From positions 1-64,000 of the forward strand of contig NZ_VHHP01000004.1 of assembly GCF_006491995.1 (NCBI RefSeq): 64,000 nt of DNA, in the 5' to 3' direction. Of the stretch, positions 45,378-58,359 are shown in pieces. Both the position numbers and the translations under genes were made by a program. How positions within the stretch are numbered: the first letter of the stretch is position 1; each line of letters begins with the position of its first letter. The notes under the pieces were generated by a model, which saw only the letters and a list, made by a program, of their open reading frames with translations, had not been told where the DNA came from and searched no databases. The DNA is from Metamycoplasma neophronis. Its GTDB lineage: Bacteria > Bacillota_I > Bacilli_A > Mycoplasmatales > Metamycoplasmataceae.

Positions 45378-46224
45378 GAGAGATTTTTTTCTTGCCTTCA
45401 AATTGATATTCGGTTAGATAAAGTATCCCATCCGAAAACTTAATATTCAATGGGGTTTTAACTTTATCTTTTGTTGCTCTGAATATTTTTAAGCGTTTGT
45501 TATTTTGCATTATAAAAGCGCCAGGCTGGTCATTAAAAGCTCTTATTTTTGCCAATGCTTCATCGCAAGTATTTGTGGCAAATATTTCGGCCATTTCGTT
45601 AGGAATTTTAGGAGCAAAAGTAACTTTAGATTCGTCTTGCATTTCGCGAATATAATTATTTGAATAAATGTTATTAAGTCATTTAGGTAAATTTTTGACA
45701 GTGACATTTGCTAATTTATCAAATATTTCGAGCGCTGTATCATCTTTTTCAATTTTAACTTCTGCTTTTCCTAACATATCGCCAGCATCCATTTTGTCAA
45801 CCATTTCAATCAATGTAATTCCAGTTTTATCATCATTGTTTAAAAAAGCATATTGTACGGGCGCAGCACCACGATATTTTTCTAATAAACTGCCATGAAC
45901 ATTTAAAGGCATGATTTTGGGTAATTTTAAGACAGAATTTGGAATAAATTGCCCAAATGAAGCAGTTATGAAAAAATCCATATCTAAGGCAGCTAACTCA
46001 TCATAAACTTCTTTAATTTTTGCTGGTTGAAATAGTTTAATATTGTTTTCATAAGCTAATTTTGCAACTTCGGTCAATATTGGTTGTTTATTGCGATCTA
46101 ATTTATTATTTGGTTGGCTAACAAGAGCAAGAACTTCAAAGTTTTCATTATCAATTAATGATTTAAAAATCTTGCTAGAAAAAGTTCCAGTTCCCGCTAA
46201 TACTAATTTTATTTTTCTTTCCAT
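45367..46224 (-). CDS. fmt: Methionyl-tRNA formyltransferase
   Basis: A 285-residue Fmt that formylates initiator Met-tRNA using 10-formyl-tetrahydrofolate. The N-terminal domain starts KIKLVLAGTGTFSSKIFKSL, the active-site segment is LNVHGSLLEKYRGAAPVQYAF (Asn, His) and the Asp lies in MDAGDML. The C-terminal domain is shorter than in most bacteria, which have about 310 residues. It is the first gene of an fmt-ung pair and overlaps ung by 11 bases. ATG at 46222-46224. Confidence 0.94.
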
Positions 46225-46263
46225 AATGTTTAATTATAACGAATAAAAATAACAAATAAAAAA

Positions 46264-46290
46264 AGTAAAACTCTTATATTGAGTTTTACT
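46264..46290 (-). terminator. Terminator after the 46.3-47.3 kb membrane protein gene
   Basis: Perfect ten-base arms AGTAAAACTC and GAGTTTTACT with a seven-base loop, then a T run on the minus strand. Confidence 0.85.
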
Positions 46291-46293
46291 CTA

Positions 46294-47307
46294 CTATACT
46301 TGTTTTTGTCAAGGCAATGCATTTTTTAAAGATAATATGTCGCTATTATCAAAATGTTTACTTTTTAAAAATGAATAAAAGAAGTAGTCATTAGTTTCTA
46401 TATTGTTTATTTCGTCTTTGCTATTGATTAATAAGACCAAAAGTTCTGAATATCTAACGTTATTTTTATTATAAACAACGCTTATTTCATTGTCGGTGAC
46501 ATTGATTGATTTTGTACCAACTATAAATTGAAGTAATACTTTTATTTTTTCGCTTAGGTTCGATTTAAAAGTCACATTAACATATGGATCTGCTTGATTT
46601 TCAAAGAATAAAAAGTCTTCATTTGTAAATCAACTATTTCAACTATTTTCTTTTTTATCAATTGCGTATTTAAGTTTGTTTTGCGATACGATGTTTTCGA
46701 AAGTTAATAAGAAATAAGATTTATCAGTCAAAGTATCTTTATTATTGATAAAGACTTTGTCTTTTGCATATAAATAGGCTTTTTTTATTTTTCTTGCTAA
46801 GATAAAACTTACTATGAATAAAATTAAAGTAAAGATTCAAGAAACTATTAAAAGTACAAATCCCAAACCTTTATTTTCTTTTGGAACTCTAAATAAAACT
46901 GCAGATAAAACAGCGCTAAATAAAAACAGAATTAGAAAAAAGAAAAATGTAACTGTGAATGATAGGTTGCTTATTGTTTTAGGTTTTTCGTCTTTATTTA
47001 TTTTTTTAGCGTTATTTTTTGCTTCTAATTCAACAAAAAGCAGCTCATCATATCTTTTTTGCGCCAAAAGAGTTTGCGAAACATCAATAGCTGAACGCTT
47101 GCCGAAAAATCTATATATTACTCAGCCAATTGATAATAAAAGCGGTATAAATAATAAGTATAAAAAGTTATCTAAATTGGGCACAAATATTTTTTTCAGT
47201 AATCAATATAAACTTACTGCCCCAATAATGCATATAATAAAATCAAAGAAGTAGAAAAGAGGTTTTAAATTTTTTTGAGGTTTTTTTTTATTTTCGTTTT
47301 GTTGCAT
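46294..47307 (-). CDS. Membrane protein of unknown function
   Basis: A 337-residue protein I do not recognise. Two hydrophobic helices near the N-terminus (FIICIIGAVSLYWLL and LYLLFIPLLLSIGWVIY), a basic/acidic loop of ~50 residues, then two more helices (FTVTFFFFLILFLFSAVLSAVLF and LGFVLLIVSWIFTLILFIVSFIL), and a soluble C-terminal part of about 160 residues with strands such as VNVTFKSNLSEKIKVLLQFIVG. GGAG precedes the ATG at 47305-47307. It is a single-gene unit with its own terminator, so probably a real species-group protein. No enzymatic motif is visible. Confidence 0.75.
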
Positions 47308-47468
47308 AAAATTCTCCGTTAAAATTCGAAAATTTTTTTAAATATTCATAACTTAATTGCGTAATAAGTATTGTAAAAAACTTTTATTTTTAATAATTAT
47401 AGAACACTTCAATTTAAATCTATTTATTTTCTTGATAAAAAATTTAATTCACGAGACTACAAAAATAT

Positions 47469-48143
47469 TTATTTTGCCGATTTTTTTATAAAAGATATTT
47501 TAGATTCTTTATGCATTGACAATCTTACATAGTTTGGAATGTGCTTCAAAATAATTAAGATTGCACATGCGACCAATATAATGGCTTGTGAAGGATATGG
47601 CGTATAAAATTGCATAAATGCCAAAGCATTTTCTGAGTATATTTGGGGAATAAACCCTAAAAATGGAATTGTTCCGGCAGTTATTGCGGATGCTAATGAA
47701 ACATAGCGGCTAATTAAAACTATTGAAATATATACCATAACAAATATCAGGAAAATTCCAAAGTCAAATGCTAATACCATGCCAAAGAAGCAAGCAACTC
47801 CTTTACCACCTTTAAATTTGAAATAAAGTGGAAAAATATGTCCAAACATTGCCCCTGCCCCAGCCATTAAAGGTAAAATAAATTTATCTTGAATAGCAAA
47901 TTTAACAATAAATGCAATTAAGATCGGAATATAAGCTTTCAATATATCAAATATAAAGACTGCAGTTGCAAATCCTAAACCATAAGTTCTTAAGGCATTA
48001 GTTGCGCCAGCATTTTTAGAGCCAAATTCTCTTAAATCACGTCCCTTGGCTTTGCTCAATAAGATTCCTATGTTAATTGATCCAATTAAATATCCTAAAA
48101 TAAAGATAATGATATTTATTCATATGTACTTTCAATCAAACAT
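47469..48143 (-). CDS. plsY: Glycerol-3-phosphate acyltransferase PlsY
   Basis: A 224-residue polytopic membrane acyltransferase that uses acyl-phosphate to acylate glycerol 3-phosphate, the first step of phospholipid synthesis. Conserved blocks are YLIGSINIGILLSKAKGRDLREFGSKNAGATNALRTYG near the N-terminus, GHIFPLYFKFKGGKGVA in the middle and LIILKHIPNYVRL near the end. About six membrane segments. Two TGA-coded Trp lie in the first ten residues. ATG at 48141-48143. The PlsX partner is not in this window. Confidence 0.94.
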
Positions 48144-48183
48144 AATTAAATGATACTAGATTTTAATTTTTGTGTATATAAAA

Positions 48184-48203
48184 AATAGAGGAAATCCTCT
48201 ATT
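48184..48203 (-). terminator. Terminator after the gltX operon
   Basis: AATAGAGG and CCTCTATT arms, then TTTTTT on the minus strand. Confidence 0.8.
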
Positions 48204-48212
48204 AATTTTTTA

Positions 48213-48583
48213 TTATTCTATAGTTCATTTAGCAGTGTTTTTAACAACGATTTTATCACCTTGCAAAAGATCGTAACTCAATATAATTTCTTTTTCCAGG
48301 ATTGAAACATTTTTTAAATAGAAATCAATTGCAATATCTTGTGTTTCAGAGATTTTTAATTTGTTGCTTACTCTTTGATTTTTTATCATGTGCAAATTTT
48401 GTCCTGCATAAGATAAAAAAACTTCATCTAGCGCAGCTTTTAAGTCACACTCAAAACTATTTTCGTCTTTGAAATGAATGCGTATAAAACGGCCTTCAGT
48501 ACTTTCTTCATAAGGAACAAACTCAGTTTCTAAAACTATTTCTTCGCCTTTGTTAGTATCTATTTCAGATAAAAGAGTGTATT

Positions 48584-48593
<10 letters not shown>
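48213..48593 (-). CDS. Small beta-rich protein of unknown function
   Basis: A 126-residue protein, mostly alternating strands: LLKYTLLSEIDTNKGEEIVLETEFVPYEE, GRFIRIHFKDENSFECDLK, then IAIDFYLKNVSILEKEIILSYDLLQGDKIVVKNTAKWTIE. The pattern recalls a small beta-barrel of the calycin type (DUF1934-like), but I cannot confirm this. It overlaps the 3' end of gltX by 10 bases and is co-translated with it, then ends at a terminator. Probably a true gene because of the coupling and the conserved order. Confidence 0.65.
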
Positions 48594-49978
<1,385 letters not shown>

Positions 49979-49996
49979 ATTTATATCTCCTAAAAA

Positions 49997-50833
49997 TTAT
50001 TCATTTTCGAATAGTAATACAACTGGTTCTGTTGCATTTTTTCAAAATTGGTCTTTACCAATAATATTTTTAAAATATGGCCATGGAACTAATTCTAATG
50101 GGGCAGTAGGTATTGAAACATCAGGTCTAATACGTTCTAAAGCTCTGATCGAAGGTAAAACGAAATCTGATTCTCAGTTAACGCTCATTTCATTCATTTT
50201 TAGATTTCAGTATAAAATCGCGAATAAAGCTTTTTTATTGTTTTTATATGGTCTATATCTACTGTCATTTGCTGTAGCTGGGAAGTTTTCTGTCAACTGA
50301 TCTCATGTGAATGTGAAAATACGATAATCATATTTTGGTGATAATGATTTAATTTCAAAAACTTTAAACATATCGATAATTTGGTAAACATGATCTTCTG
50401 GCGCTTCGTCGTTTGCAATGGTTTTTTGGATAGGAATTCCATCGGCAGCGCTCTGTGCTTCGATTGGGTATCCCCGATCATTTCTTAAAATAATTTTCTT
50501 GCCATTTTCTTCTCTATATTTGTAATAAATTATTTTACCTTCAGCATTGGTTACATAAATTGGTTCGCCTTTTTCATTAACTGCATATTTTTGAACCAAG
50601 TATAGTGGATCTTTTGGTGAAATAGGGTTTTGAATTTGAAAGTTTTGACGATTTCAGTCATTTGCCGAACCGGCGATATTATATCCTTTTGATTTATAGG
50701 TTGCTTTAGCTGAATTACTCAATAATAATTCTGGTTGGGCTTGACATGCGGCAGCAACTAAAGGTGTTGCTAACAAGGGTGTCAAAGTTCCAGCACTTAA
50801 TAAAATAGTTCTTAATAATGTTCTCTTTTTCAT
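49997..50833 (-). CDS. Lipoprotein upstream of gltX
   Basis: A 278-residue lipoprotein. The signal sequence MKKRTLLRTILLSAGTLTP ends in the lipobox LVAAAC, with the Cys at residue 30. The mature part is polar, with repeats of charged turns (NEKGEPIYVTNAEGKIIYYKYREENGKKIILRNDRGYPIEAQ), and ends WPYFKNIIGKDQFWKNATEPVVLLFENE; a helical stretch lies between. Function unknown. Five TGA-coded Trp. The gltX ATG is only 18 bases after its stop, with no terminator between, so a surface lipoprotein and a housekeeping synthetase may share one transcript. Confidence 0.8.
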
Positions 50834-50945
50834 ATAAATTTAAATTATAGATTATTTTTAGTAAAGGAATACCTTTTTTATTGTCATATTAAAATTTATT
50901 AAATTTTTTCGTTAACTTTTCTTAAATATTTTGCTTTTAATAAAA

Positions 50946-53000
50946 ATGCCTAAAAATTTCCGAGAAAATCAGAGTATGACTATTGATAAACAATTAAATA
51001 TTAAAGACTGTGGTCTGTATGTATTACAAGCATTTGGACAACTTTTTTACAAAAGAAAATGCGATATAAATTTTTTGAAAGAAAAAGCAACTTATGATGC
51101 TTGCGGTATTTCGCTTTCGTCTTTTGAAAAACTCGGGAATTTAATTGGTTTAGAGTGTGAAATTTTAGAAGATGATTTTTTAGCATTTTTGAAAATTAAA
51201 GACCTTAAAAATGTAGCAACGATATTGAATATTGAAGGTTTTTTACATTATGTAATAATTTCTAAAAAAGAAGCAGATACATTTGAAATATTAGATTCTG
51301 CTAGAGGGAAATATTATCTTTCAAAAGAAGAATTAAAAGAAAAGTATTTGAATTTCATTATAAAAGTTAAAAAAATACCTAATTTCGAAATAAATTTTCC
51401 AAAGCAAAATTATCAATTGAAAACCAATATTAATCCAATGTATTTAATTCTTTTTGTGATTTTGAATACTACAGTAAACTGTTTGACTTTTTCTAGCAGT
51501 TTCTATTTAAAATATATTTTTGATGCAATATTTGATTTTGGAGCAAAAAATCGAGTAATAGTAATCTTTATAATTTTCTTGTGAATATTAATATTAAAAA
51601 CATTGACTGCATTTTTTGCCCGGTTTATTAATAAAAAAATAACATTAATTTATGAACAAAATTTAAATATTGAAGCATTTAATTCACTCAATAATTCTGA
51701 ACAAATTCAATTGGATAAGATTGATAAAAAGGATTTTCATCAACAACTTATTTTAATAAGTTCTGTAGCTAAATATAAGGCCACTTTTATGATTTTTTTA
51801 TTAAATAATATTATCGCAGTACTGGCTGCTTTTTGCTTATTGATTGTTTTAAATTATTTGGTATTATTGATAACATTAACCGGTTCTTTAATAATATTTT
51901 CAATTAGTATTTTCTCGAATGCAATTTTAGCAAAAAAATATTACAAACTAATGCAATATCAAACGTCTTGATTTGAATCTCTTAATAATTCTTTTAATGA
52001 CTATAAATGTCGTAAAGACATTTTTTATAATGTATATAATTCCCACAAGTTTTTTGCCTCTTTGAAAGATATTAAAGATTCTACTAATCATCTTTGAACA
52101 GTTAATGAAACGAATAATAATATAAATTTATTTATCTTTGATTTTACACAATTAATTATTGTTTTTTCCACAGCATTGCTTTATTTGCAAAAGCAATTTA
52201 ACATCGGAAATATTTTATTATTAAGTTCAGTAAGTATATTTTTAAATAATCCAATTTTAAATATGGCAAATTTGATATCGGAAAGAAAAATAAATAAAGC
52301 AAACATTATTAAATTAAAGTTTCTATTAAATTTAAAATCAGAACACAGAGGTAAATATTTATTCAAAGTTCCAATTCAATCTATTGAATTTAGAAAAGCG
52401 ACATTTTCTTATGGTTCTTCAAAAATAATTAAAAACTTTTCGGCTCTAATTAAAAATAGCCTGATTATAAAAGGAAAAAACGGAACTGGTAAAAGTACTC
52501 TCTTTAAATTAATATATCACCTTTATAGTCCGCAAACGGGTAATATTTTGATTAATAATATTCCGATGAATTTAATAAATCTTGAAGCTTTTAGAAAGCA
52601 CATATTTATTAATAATCTAAATGCGCATTTCCCAGAAGATACAGTAATAAATTTAATAACATTTAACGATAAAAATGCAGCTTTTTACTTTCAAAATAAT
52701 TATTATAAATTTGAGTTATGAAAAATACTAAAATTAGCCAATCTGGATTTAAATTTTCGCGTGATAAATAATGGTGAAAATTTATCAGCAGGCCAAAAGC
52801 AAATTTTGATTTTATTGCGCCTTTTTGCTCGAGACTATAAATTGATATTATTTGATGAAGCTTTTGAGAACATTTCTCAAGAAATTTTTGAAATTTTTCA
52901 ACAAAAAATTCAACAATACACTAAAAGTAAAATATTACTTGAAATAAGCCATTCTTTACGTTATATTAACCCCAATAATGATATATTAACTGTTTTTTAA
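50946..53000 (+). CDS. C39-peptidase domain ABC transporter
   Basis: A 684-residue half-transporter with three parts: a C39 cysteine peptidase (residues ~10-140), a membrane domain with about six helices (residues ~165-420) and an ATP-binding domain (residues ~455-680). The C39 triad is complete: Cys in QLNIKDCGLYVLQ, His in FLHYVII, Asp in LDSARG; an oxyanion Gln lies six residues before the Cys. The ATPase has Walker A GKNGTGKST, signature LSAGQ, Walker B LILFDEAFE and EISHS. The Q-loop Gln is replaced in IFINNLNAHF. Family members cut Gly-Gly leader peptides and export the product. The start at 50946 was chosen over an in-frame ATG at 50976, which is also possible. Confidence 0.9.
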
Positions 53001-53058
53001 TATAAAAAACATCTTGGTAATTTGTTTAAATAAAAAAATATTATTTATAATTTACGAT

Positions 53059-53511
53059 ATGAATAATTTAGCATTTAAAAATAAGAGCTTTCATTGTTTC
53101 AAATTTAAAGAAGATTTTTTTAATATTTTAGAGGAAGCAAGAAAGGAATTTGGCACTAAAAAACCAGTCAGTGTTGATGTTCTATTTGTAACTAAAAATA
53201 AAATGAAAAAATTAAACAATGAACATAGAAATAAAAACTACACAACAGATATTTTAAGTTTCCCTTTGGAATCTGAAAAAGAACTTGATTTTCTTGATGA
53301 AGTTCAATTAGGACAAATTATAATTTCGCCATGAAAAATTAAAAAACAAGCAAAAGAATTTAATCACGGTTTAAGAAGAGAATTTTGTTATATATTTGCT
53401 CATGGAATTGTTCACCTATACGGATTTGATCACATGACAGAAGAAGAAGCAAATGTTATGAACGGACATGTTGACAATATCATGAATAGATTAAATATAA
53501 AAAGAGTGTAA
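53059..53511 (+). CDS. ybeY: Endoribonuclease YbeY
   Basis: A 150-residue metal-dependent endoribonuclease used in 16S rRNA 3' end maturation and ribosome quality control. The zinc motif is HGIVHLYGFDH, with three His in the usual HxxxHxxxxxH spacing. The central VLFVTKNKMKKLNNEHRNKNYTTDILSFPL segment is also conserved. Length is typical. The ATG at 53059 was chosen; the frame extends 15 codons upstream to a weaker start. It is followed by era with eight bases between stop and ATG, a pairing common in Firmicutes and mollicutes. Confidence 0.93.
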
Positions 53512-53519
53512 GGAGATAT

Positions 53520-54407
53520 ATGAAAAAAGTTTGTACTGTTGGTTTAATTGGTAGACCAAATGTTGGTAAAAGTACATTGATGAATCATATTTTGGGATAT
53601 GATTTGTCAATCGTTTCTAATACAGCCCAAACAACTCGGGATGACATTAGAGGAATTTATAACGATGATGAATATCAAATAATTTTTGTTGACACTCCAG
53701 GAATTCATAAGTCAGAATTTTTACTTTCTGAAAAACTTAACCAAAAATCATTCTCTATTTTAGAAGAAGTTGATGTTGTTTTATTTCTCACTCCGGCAAA
53801 TGAACAAACAGGTAAGGGTGATAAATTCATTATAAATAAATTAAATAGCCTAGATATTGAAAATAAAATAGCATTGATTTCAAAAGTTGACTTAGTTGAC
53901 GATCGTGAACTTTTAGATAAAAAAGCTCATGAACTAAAAGATTTAGGTTTCGAAAAAGTATTCGGTGTTGGTTTGAATATGCAAAATACTTATCGAGATT
54001 TAATTGATGAGTTAAAAACTTATGCATATGAATCTGAACCACTATACCCAGAAGATCAAATTGGTGATGTTTCTTTAAGATTCATGGCTAAAGAAATTAT
54101 TAGAGAAATCGCCTTAAAAAATTTATATTTTGAAGTTCCACATTCAATTGCTGTCGAGATTAATGAATTCAAAGAACCTGAAGATGATAGCAAACCTTAT
54201 GTTCTAGATGCGACTATTTTTGTTAAAAAACAATCGCAAAAAGCTATTGTTATTGGTAAAAACGGAACAATGATAAAAACTATTTCCATGAACGCTAGAA
54301 AAAAAATGGAAGATGTTTTTGACCATAAAATATATTTACTTGTTAAGGTAAAAGTTGATGAAGACTGAGTTGACAATGAACAAAAAATCAAAAAGTTAGG
54401 CTACTAA
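53520..54407 (+). CDS. era: GTPase Era
   Basis: A 295-residue Era GTPase that binds 16S rRNA near its 3' end and assists 30S assembly. The G domain starts TVGLIGRPNVGKSTLMNHILG (G1), with TTRDDIRG and VDTPGIHK (G3), SKVDL (G4). The C-terminal KH domain ends KKQSQKAIVIGKNGTMIKTISMNARKKMEDVF, with the GxxG turn, then a TGA-coded Trp and ...KIKKLGY. Length is normal. AAGGAG precedes the ATG. The next gene starts one base after its stop codon. Confidence 0.96.
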
Positions 54408-54408
54408 A

Positions 54409-56076
54409 ATGTTTCCTGAAAGAAGATTGACAACCCACAGAACAAGATTAATTTTAATTTCAATTTTTGTTGTCTTTACGTTTGGGTTGTTTATACTTAT
54501 CCTTGCTTTAAAATTTGCTAACCCATTTAAAGTAAGTATATATAACTATGAATCATATCTAGATAAGCAAATTGTTAACAAACTCAAGAAAAATTATTCA
54601 TATCACGTATTTACAAATTTAGATGAATTCACAAGAGCTATTAATAATAAAAAAGCAGTAGCTGGTATCGGCTCCGATTATCAAATAGCGCAATTAATAT
54701 ATGATAAAAAACTAAGAAAAATAAACTTTGAATTAGCTTACGGTAAAAAATTTAATACTGACGAAGATATTAAAAATAATTACCCAGATCTAGTGAATAA
54801 CCAATTTAATCACTTTGATAACTGAATCATTGAAAAAATTAAAAAAGATAACCCACAAAATAATGTTCAAGCTAATTGAGATAAAATGAATTACGACGAT
54901 TTCAAACCATTCCTCTACAAAGATGAAGCGACAGGTAAAATAACAGGTTTCGAAATCGATGGTAAACCCGGACAAGATCATTTTTATCATTTTCTAATAC
55001 CTTATTTTATTCTAGATAAAATGATTGTCTACAATACCGATAAGGAGCCAAGCGATAGCACTTCTCGCAGTAACTTAAAGCCTGGTTCAACATTTGATGA
55101 TGTCAAGTCACAAACGACTTGAGAAGACATAATCAAAACACTTGCTTCAAAATATAAAAAGCCCAGAGTTTATTGAACAAACTGATTCCAAGATAATGCC
55201 ATGATTGGAGAATTTTATGGCTACGAATCTAACAAAGAACCTAATTATTTAGTTAATGGTGAATGAGCACCGATGGCCGCAGATAATTACAAGCAAATCA
55301 TTGATTACTTTTTAAAATTAGTAAAAACTGCAACATCTGCTTCAATTAAAGATTCTAATATAAATAAATTAGTAACCGACGGTCAAGAATTAGTTAGTTC
55401 AATTATAGAACCTCGAGACGGCAAATCTGATATCTCTATAATGTACAATGGAGACGCACTCGATGCTTATTATGGCAAAGATAACTTTGAACGTTTAGGA
55501 GACGATCCTCATATTGGTTTTATTCGCCCTAAGCATAATTATATGAACATCGATGCATGAATTATTTCTCGTGATACTGATGATGAAGATGCAAACAAAT
55601 TATTAAAAATCTTACACGATAATTTATTTGCCGGCAGTTTCTTAAGTGTCAAGGAAATTGAAAAACAATATATAGATAACGTATATAAACTTTTAATTGA
55701 AAATAATAATAATGAAAATTATTACATTCAAAACTTGTATAAAAATTCACAAAGAACAGAAGCTAAAGATATCAGCGAAATAACGGAGAAATTTTTCAAA
55801 GAAAATTATGATTTTTTCCAAGAAGCATTCGCTGATGAAAGCCTGCCCGTAATTAACAATTTTAACACCATTAATTACACACCAGGTTTTGCTAATGTAA
55901 ATAGTTTTTTAGAGAAATGATATTTTTTAAATGATAATAAAATTGTTGATGCGAAAGCATTAGAAATTTTTAATCCTAAATCAAATTCAACAGTTCAACA
56001 TCGCGCATATCAACCTCTAGACCTTGAATTGAAAACATTGTTTATTGATTACTACTATCAAAAAACTAAATCTTAA
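54409..56076 (+). CDS. potD: PotD-like polyamine-binding protein, upstream copy
   Basis: A 555-residue extracellular binding protein anchored by an uncleaved N-terminal helix ([23 protein letters not shown], residues ~14-36). The first folded segment [27 protein letters not shown] with [13 protein letters not shown] matches the start of PotD-type spermidine/putrescine binding proteins. It is longer than Escherichia coli PotD (about 350) because of insertions and a C-terminal extension. [14 protein letters not shown] and [18 protein letters not shown] are shared with a second copy behind potC. It is the first gene of the potD-A-B-C-D set and starts one base after the era stop codon, so it is probably co-transcribed with ybeY-era. 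Confidence 0.85.
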
Positions 56077-56093
56077 TAAATGAAAGGATAACA

Positions 56094-57476
56094 ATGGATA
56101 GAAAAGTTCGAAAAATAAATAAGAATGATGAACCTATCATTCAACTTGTTGATGTTGTTAAAGAGTTCGAAGACAAAACTGTTTTAGACAATGTCAATCT
56201 TTCTATTGAAAAGGGTGAATTTATTACCCTTCTAGGACCTTCAGGTTCAGGTAAAACTACCATTTTAAGAATAATTGGTGGTTTTGAATGAGTAACCAGG
56301 GGTGAAGTTAAATTTTTTGGAAAGGATATTAAAGATTTAGCGCCTCACAAACGTGATGTATCAACTATTTTCCAGGATTACGCCCTATTTCCTCATTTAA
56401 ATGTTGAAAACAATATTAAATATGGTTTAAGACTAAAAAGAATACCTAAAGATGATATTCCCAAATCTTTTTATAATAAATTAAAAGTTCAACAAAAGAA
56501 ATGAACTAAAAAAGCCCAAACCGAGATGAAAAATCTTGACAAAACAATGGATCAATATGAAAAATTATTAGAAAATGACAAACTTTCTAAGAAAAAACGT
56601 GACAAATATCAATCATGAATTGATGATTTGGACTTCAAATACTCATATTGAGAAAACTATAAAGATTTAAAAACCGAAGACTATGAAAAAAGATATTTAA
56701 CACGTCGTATTACTGAAAAAGAAATGGATAATGATGTTAAAGAAATCATGAAACTTGTCGGGTTAGAAGGAAATGAAAAGAAAAATGTTAACTTCTTATC
56801 AGGTGGTATGAAACAACGTGTTGCCTTAGCTCGTTCTTTGGTTATTGAACCGGAAATTCTTTTATTGGATGAACCGCTTTCTGCACTTGACGCTAAAATA
56901 CGTGAAAAGATGCAAATATTACTACGTGATATTCAGCAAAAATTAAAACTTACATTTATTTTTGTTACCCACGACCGTAACGAAGCTCTACAATTAAGCG
57001 ATAGAATTGCTGTTATTCGTGATGGTAAGGTGGAACAATTCACAACTCCAAAAGAATTGTATGACTATCCAGTTAACAAATGAGTTGCTAACTTCATCGG
57101 TGATTCAAACTTTTTTGATGCAACATTTGTTAAGGGAGGTAAAGTTAAATTCATGAATAAAACATTCGACACTATTCATGAAGAATTTGAACCAGGCGAA
57201 AGACTTGATGCATTAATCAGACCAGAAGATGTGATGATTACCCGTGTTAAGAGTCGTGCTAAATTAATTGGTGAAATTGTAAAATCAACTTATGGCGGAA
57301 GTTACTACAACTATGATGTTCAAGTAAAAGACAAAATTATTTACGTAGAAACTTCATCAAAACATAACGTTGGTAAAGAAGTATATTTAGATTGAGATAT
57401 TGATTCAATCCATTTAATGAAAAAAGATTTGAAATTAGAAGCCGAAGAGAAAGAAAGCAAAATCGAAAATGAGTAA
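56094..57476 (+). CDS. potA: Spermidine/putrescine ABC transporter ATP-binding protein
   Basis: A 460-residue ABC ATPase that powers polyamine uptake. Walker A is [14 protein letters not shown], the Q-loop [13 protein letters not shown], signature [16 protein letters not shown], Walker [13 protein letters not shown] and H-loop [11 protein letters not shown]-terminal TOBE-type domain follows ([16 protein letters not shown]). Between [12 protein letters not shown] and [11 protein letters not shown] there is an insertion of about 85 residues, lysine-rich and helical, absent from Escherichia coli PotA but similar in position to that in other mycoplasmas. The stop overlaps the potB ATG by 8 bases. 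Confidence 0.95.
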
Positions 57477-58359
57477 TGCTTTAAACACTTCAAAACGTTT
57501 AAATAATAATAAACAAAGCAAGAAAAAAACTAGAAGTTTAGGTGGTATGACAAAGTTACAGGCTTCGCTTTTAGTACCTTATTTAATTTTTTCAATTCTA
57601 TTTATTATCTTGCCTTTAATTTTAATCTTTGTTTATGCGTTTAAACCATTAAACGGAGAACAAAGATTAGAGAACTGAGAAATCGCTGCTAAACCATCAA
57701 CATGAATCATTATTGGGCGTTCATTAGGCACCGGTTTAATTGCAGCATTAGTTGCATTATTAATTGGTTTCCCTTATGCATATATTGTCGGAAGAAGCAA
57801 ATCGGTAATTTTCAGAACTTTAGGATTAACCTTGGTTTTAAGCCCGCTTGCTATCTTTACAATTTCAAAAGCACTTGCAGTGCGGGGACTATTTTCTGCA
57901 ATATTCGATGAAAATCAATTAAACAACAATTTCTTCATGGTTTTTGGTATGGTTTATTTATTTTTACCATTCATGATCATGCCTTTATACCAAGTTTTAA
58001 AAGATATGCCAAATAATATTTTGGAAGCTTCGGAAGATCTTGGTTATTCAAAAATTCAAACTGTGTTTAAGGTAATTATTCCTTACAGTTCAAAAGCTAT
58101 TTTAAGTGGCTTTGGAATTGTTCTGATGATGGCAGCAACATCAATTATTGTTTCTGATAAGTTGCTTCCAAATGGTAGCCAAAAACAACTAATTGGTAAC
58201 CTTATCAATCAATTTGCAAACACTGCCAACCCTTTTGATTTGGCTAATGCTTCTACCTTAGTTATTATTACCCTAGCAGTTTTATTAACAATCTATGGAT
58301 TTATTTATGGTATTCCATACTTAGTAACCAAAAGAAGACAAGGAGGTGTATATGAATAA
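57469..58359 (+). CDS. potB: Spermidine/putrescine ABC transporter permease PotB
   Basis: A 296-residue membrane permease with about six helices after a basic cytoplasmic N-terminus of ~30 residues. The cytoplasmic coupling loop is ILEASEDLGYSKIQTVFKVIIPYS, the EAA motif that contacts PotA. Length and position agree with PotB. It overlaps potA by 8 bases and potC by 8 bases, so all three proteins are translated together. Two TGA-coded Trp at residues ~69 and ~78. Confidence 0.94.

Noticed and set aside
46814..47254. A 146-residue plus-strand frame opposite the membrane protein gene
   Set aside because: It is basic and hydrophobic only because it mirrors the opposite gene; the minus-strand gene has a ribosome site, terminator and coherent membrane helices.
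50834..50945. A Gly-Gly leader peptide gene just upstream of the C39 exporter
   Set aside because: No frame with a start codon, ribosome site and Gly-Gly motif exists on either strand here; only a small AAAGG/CCTTT hairpin is present.
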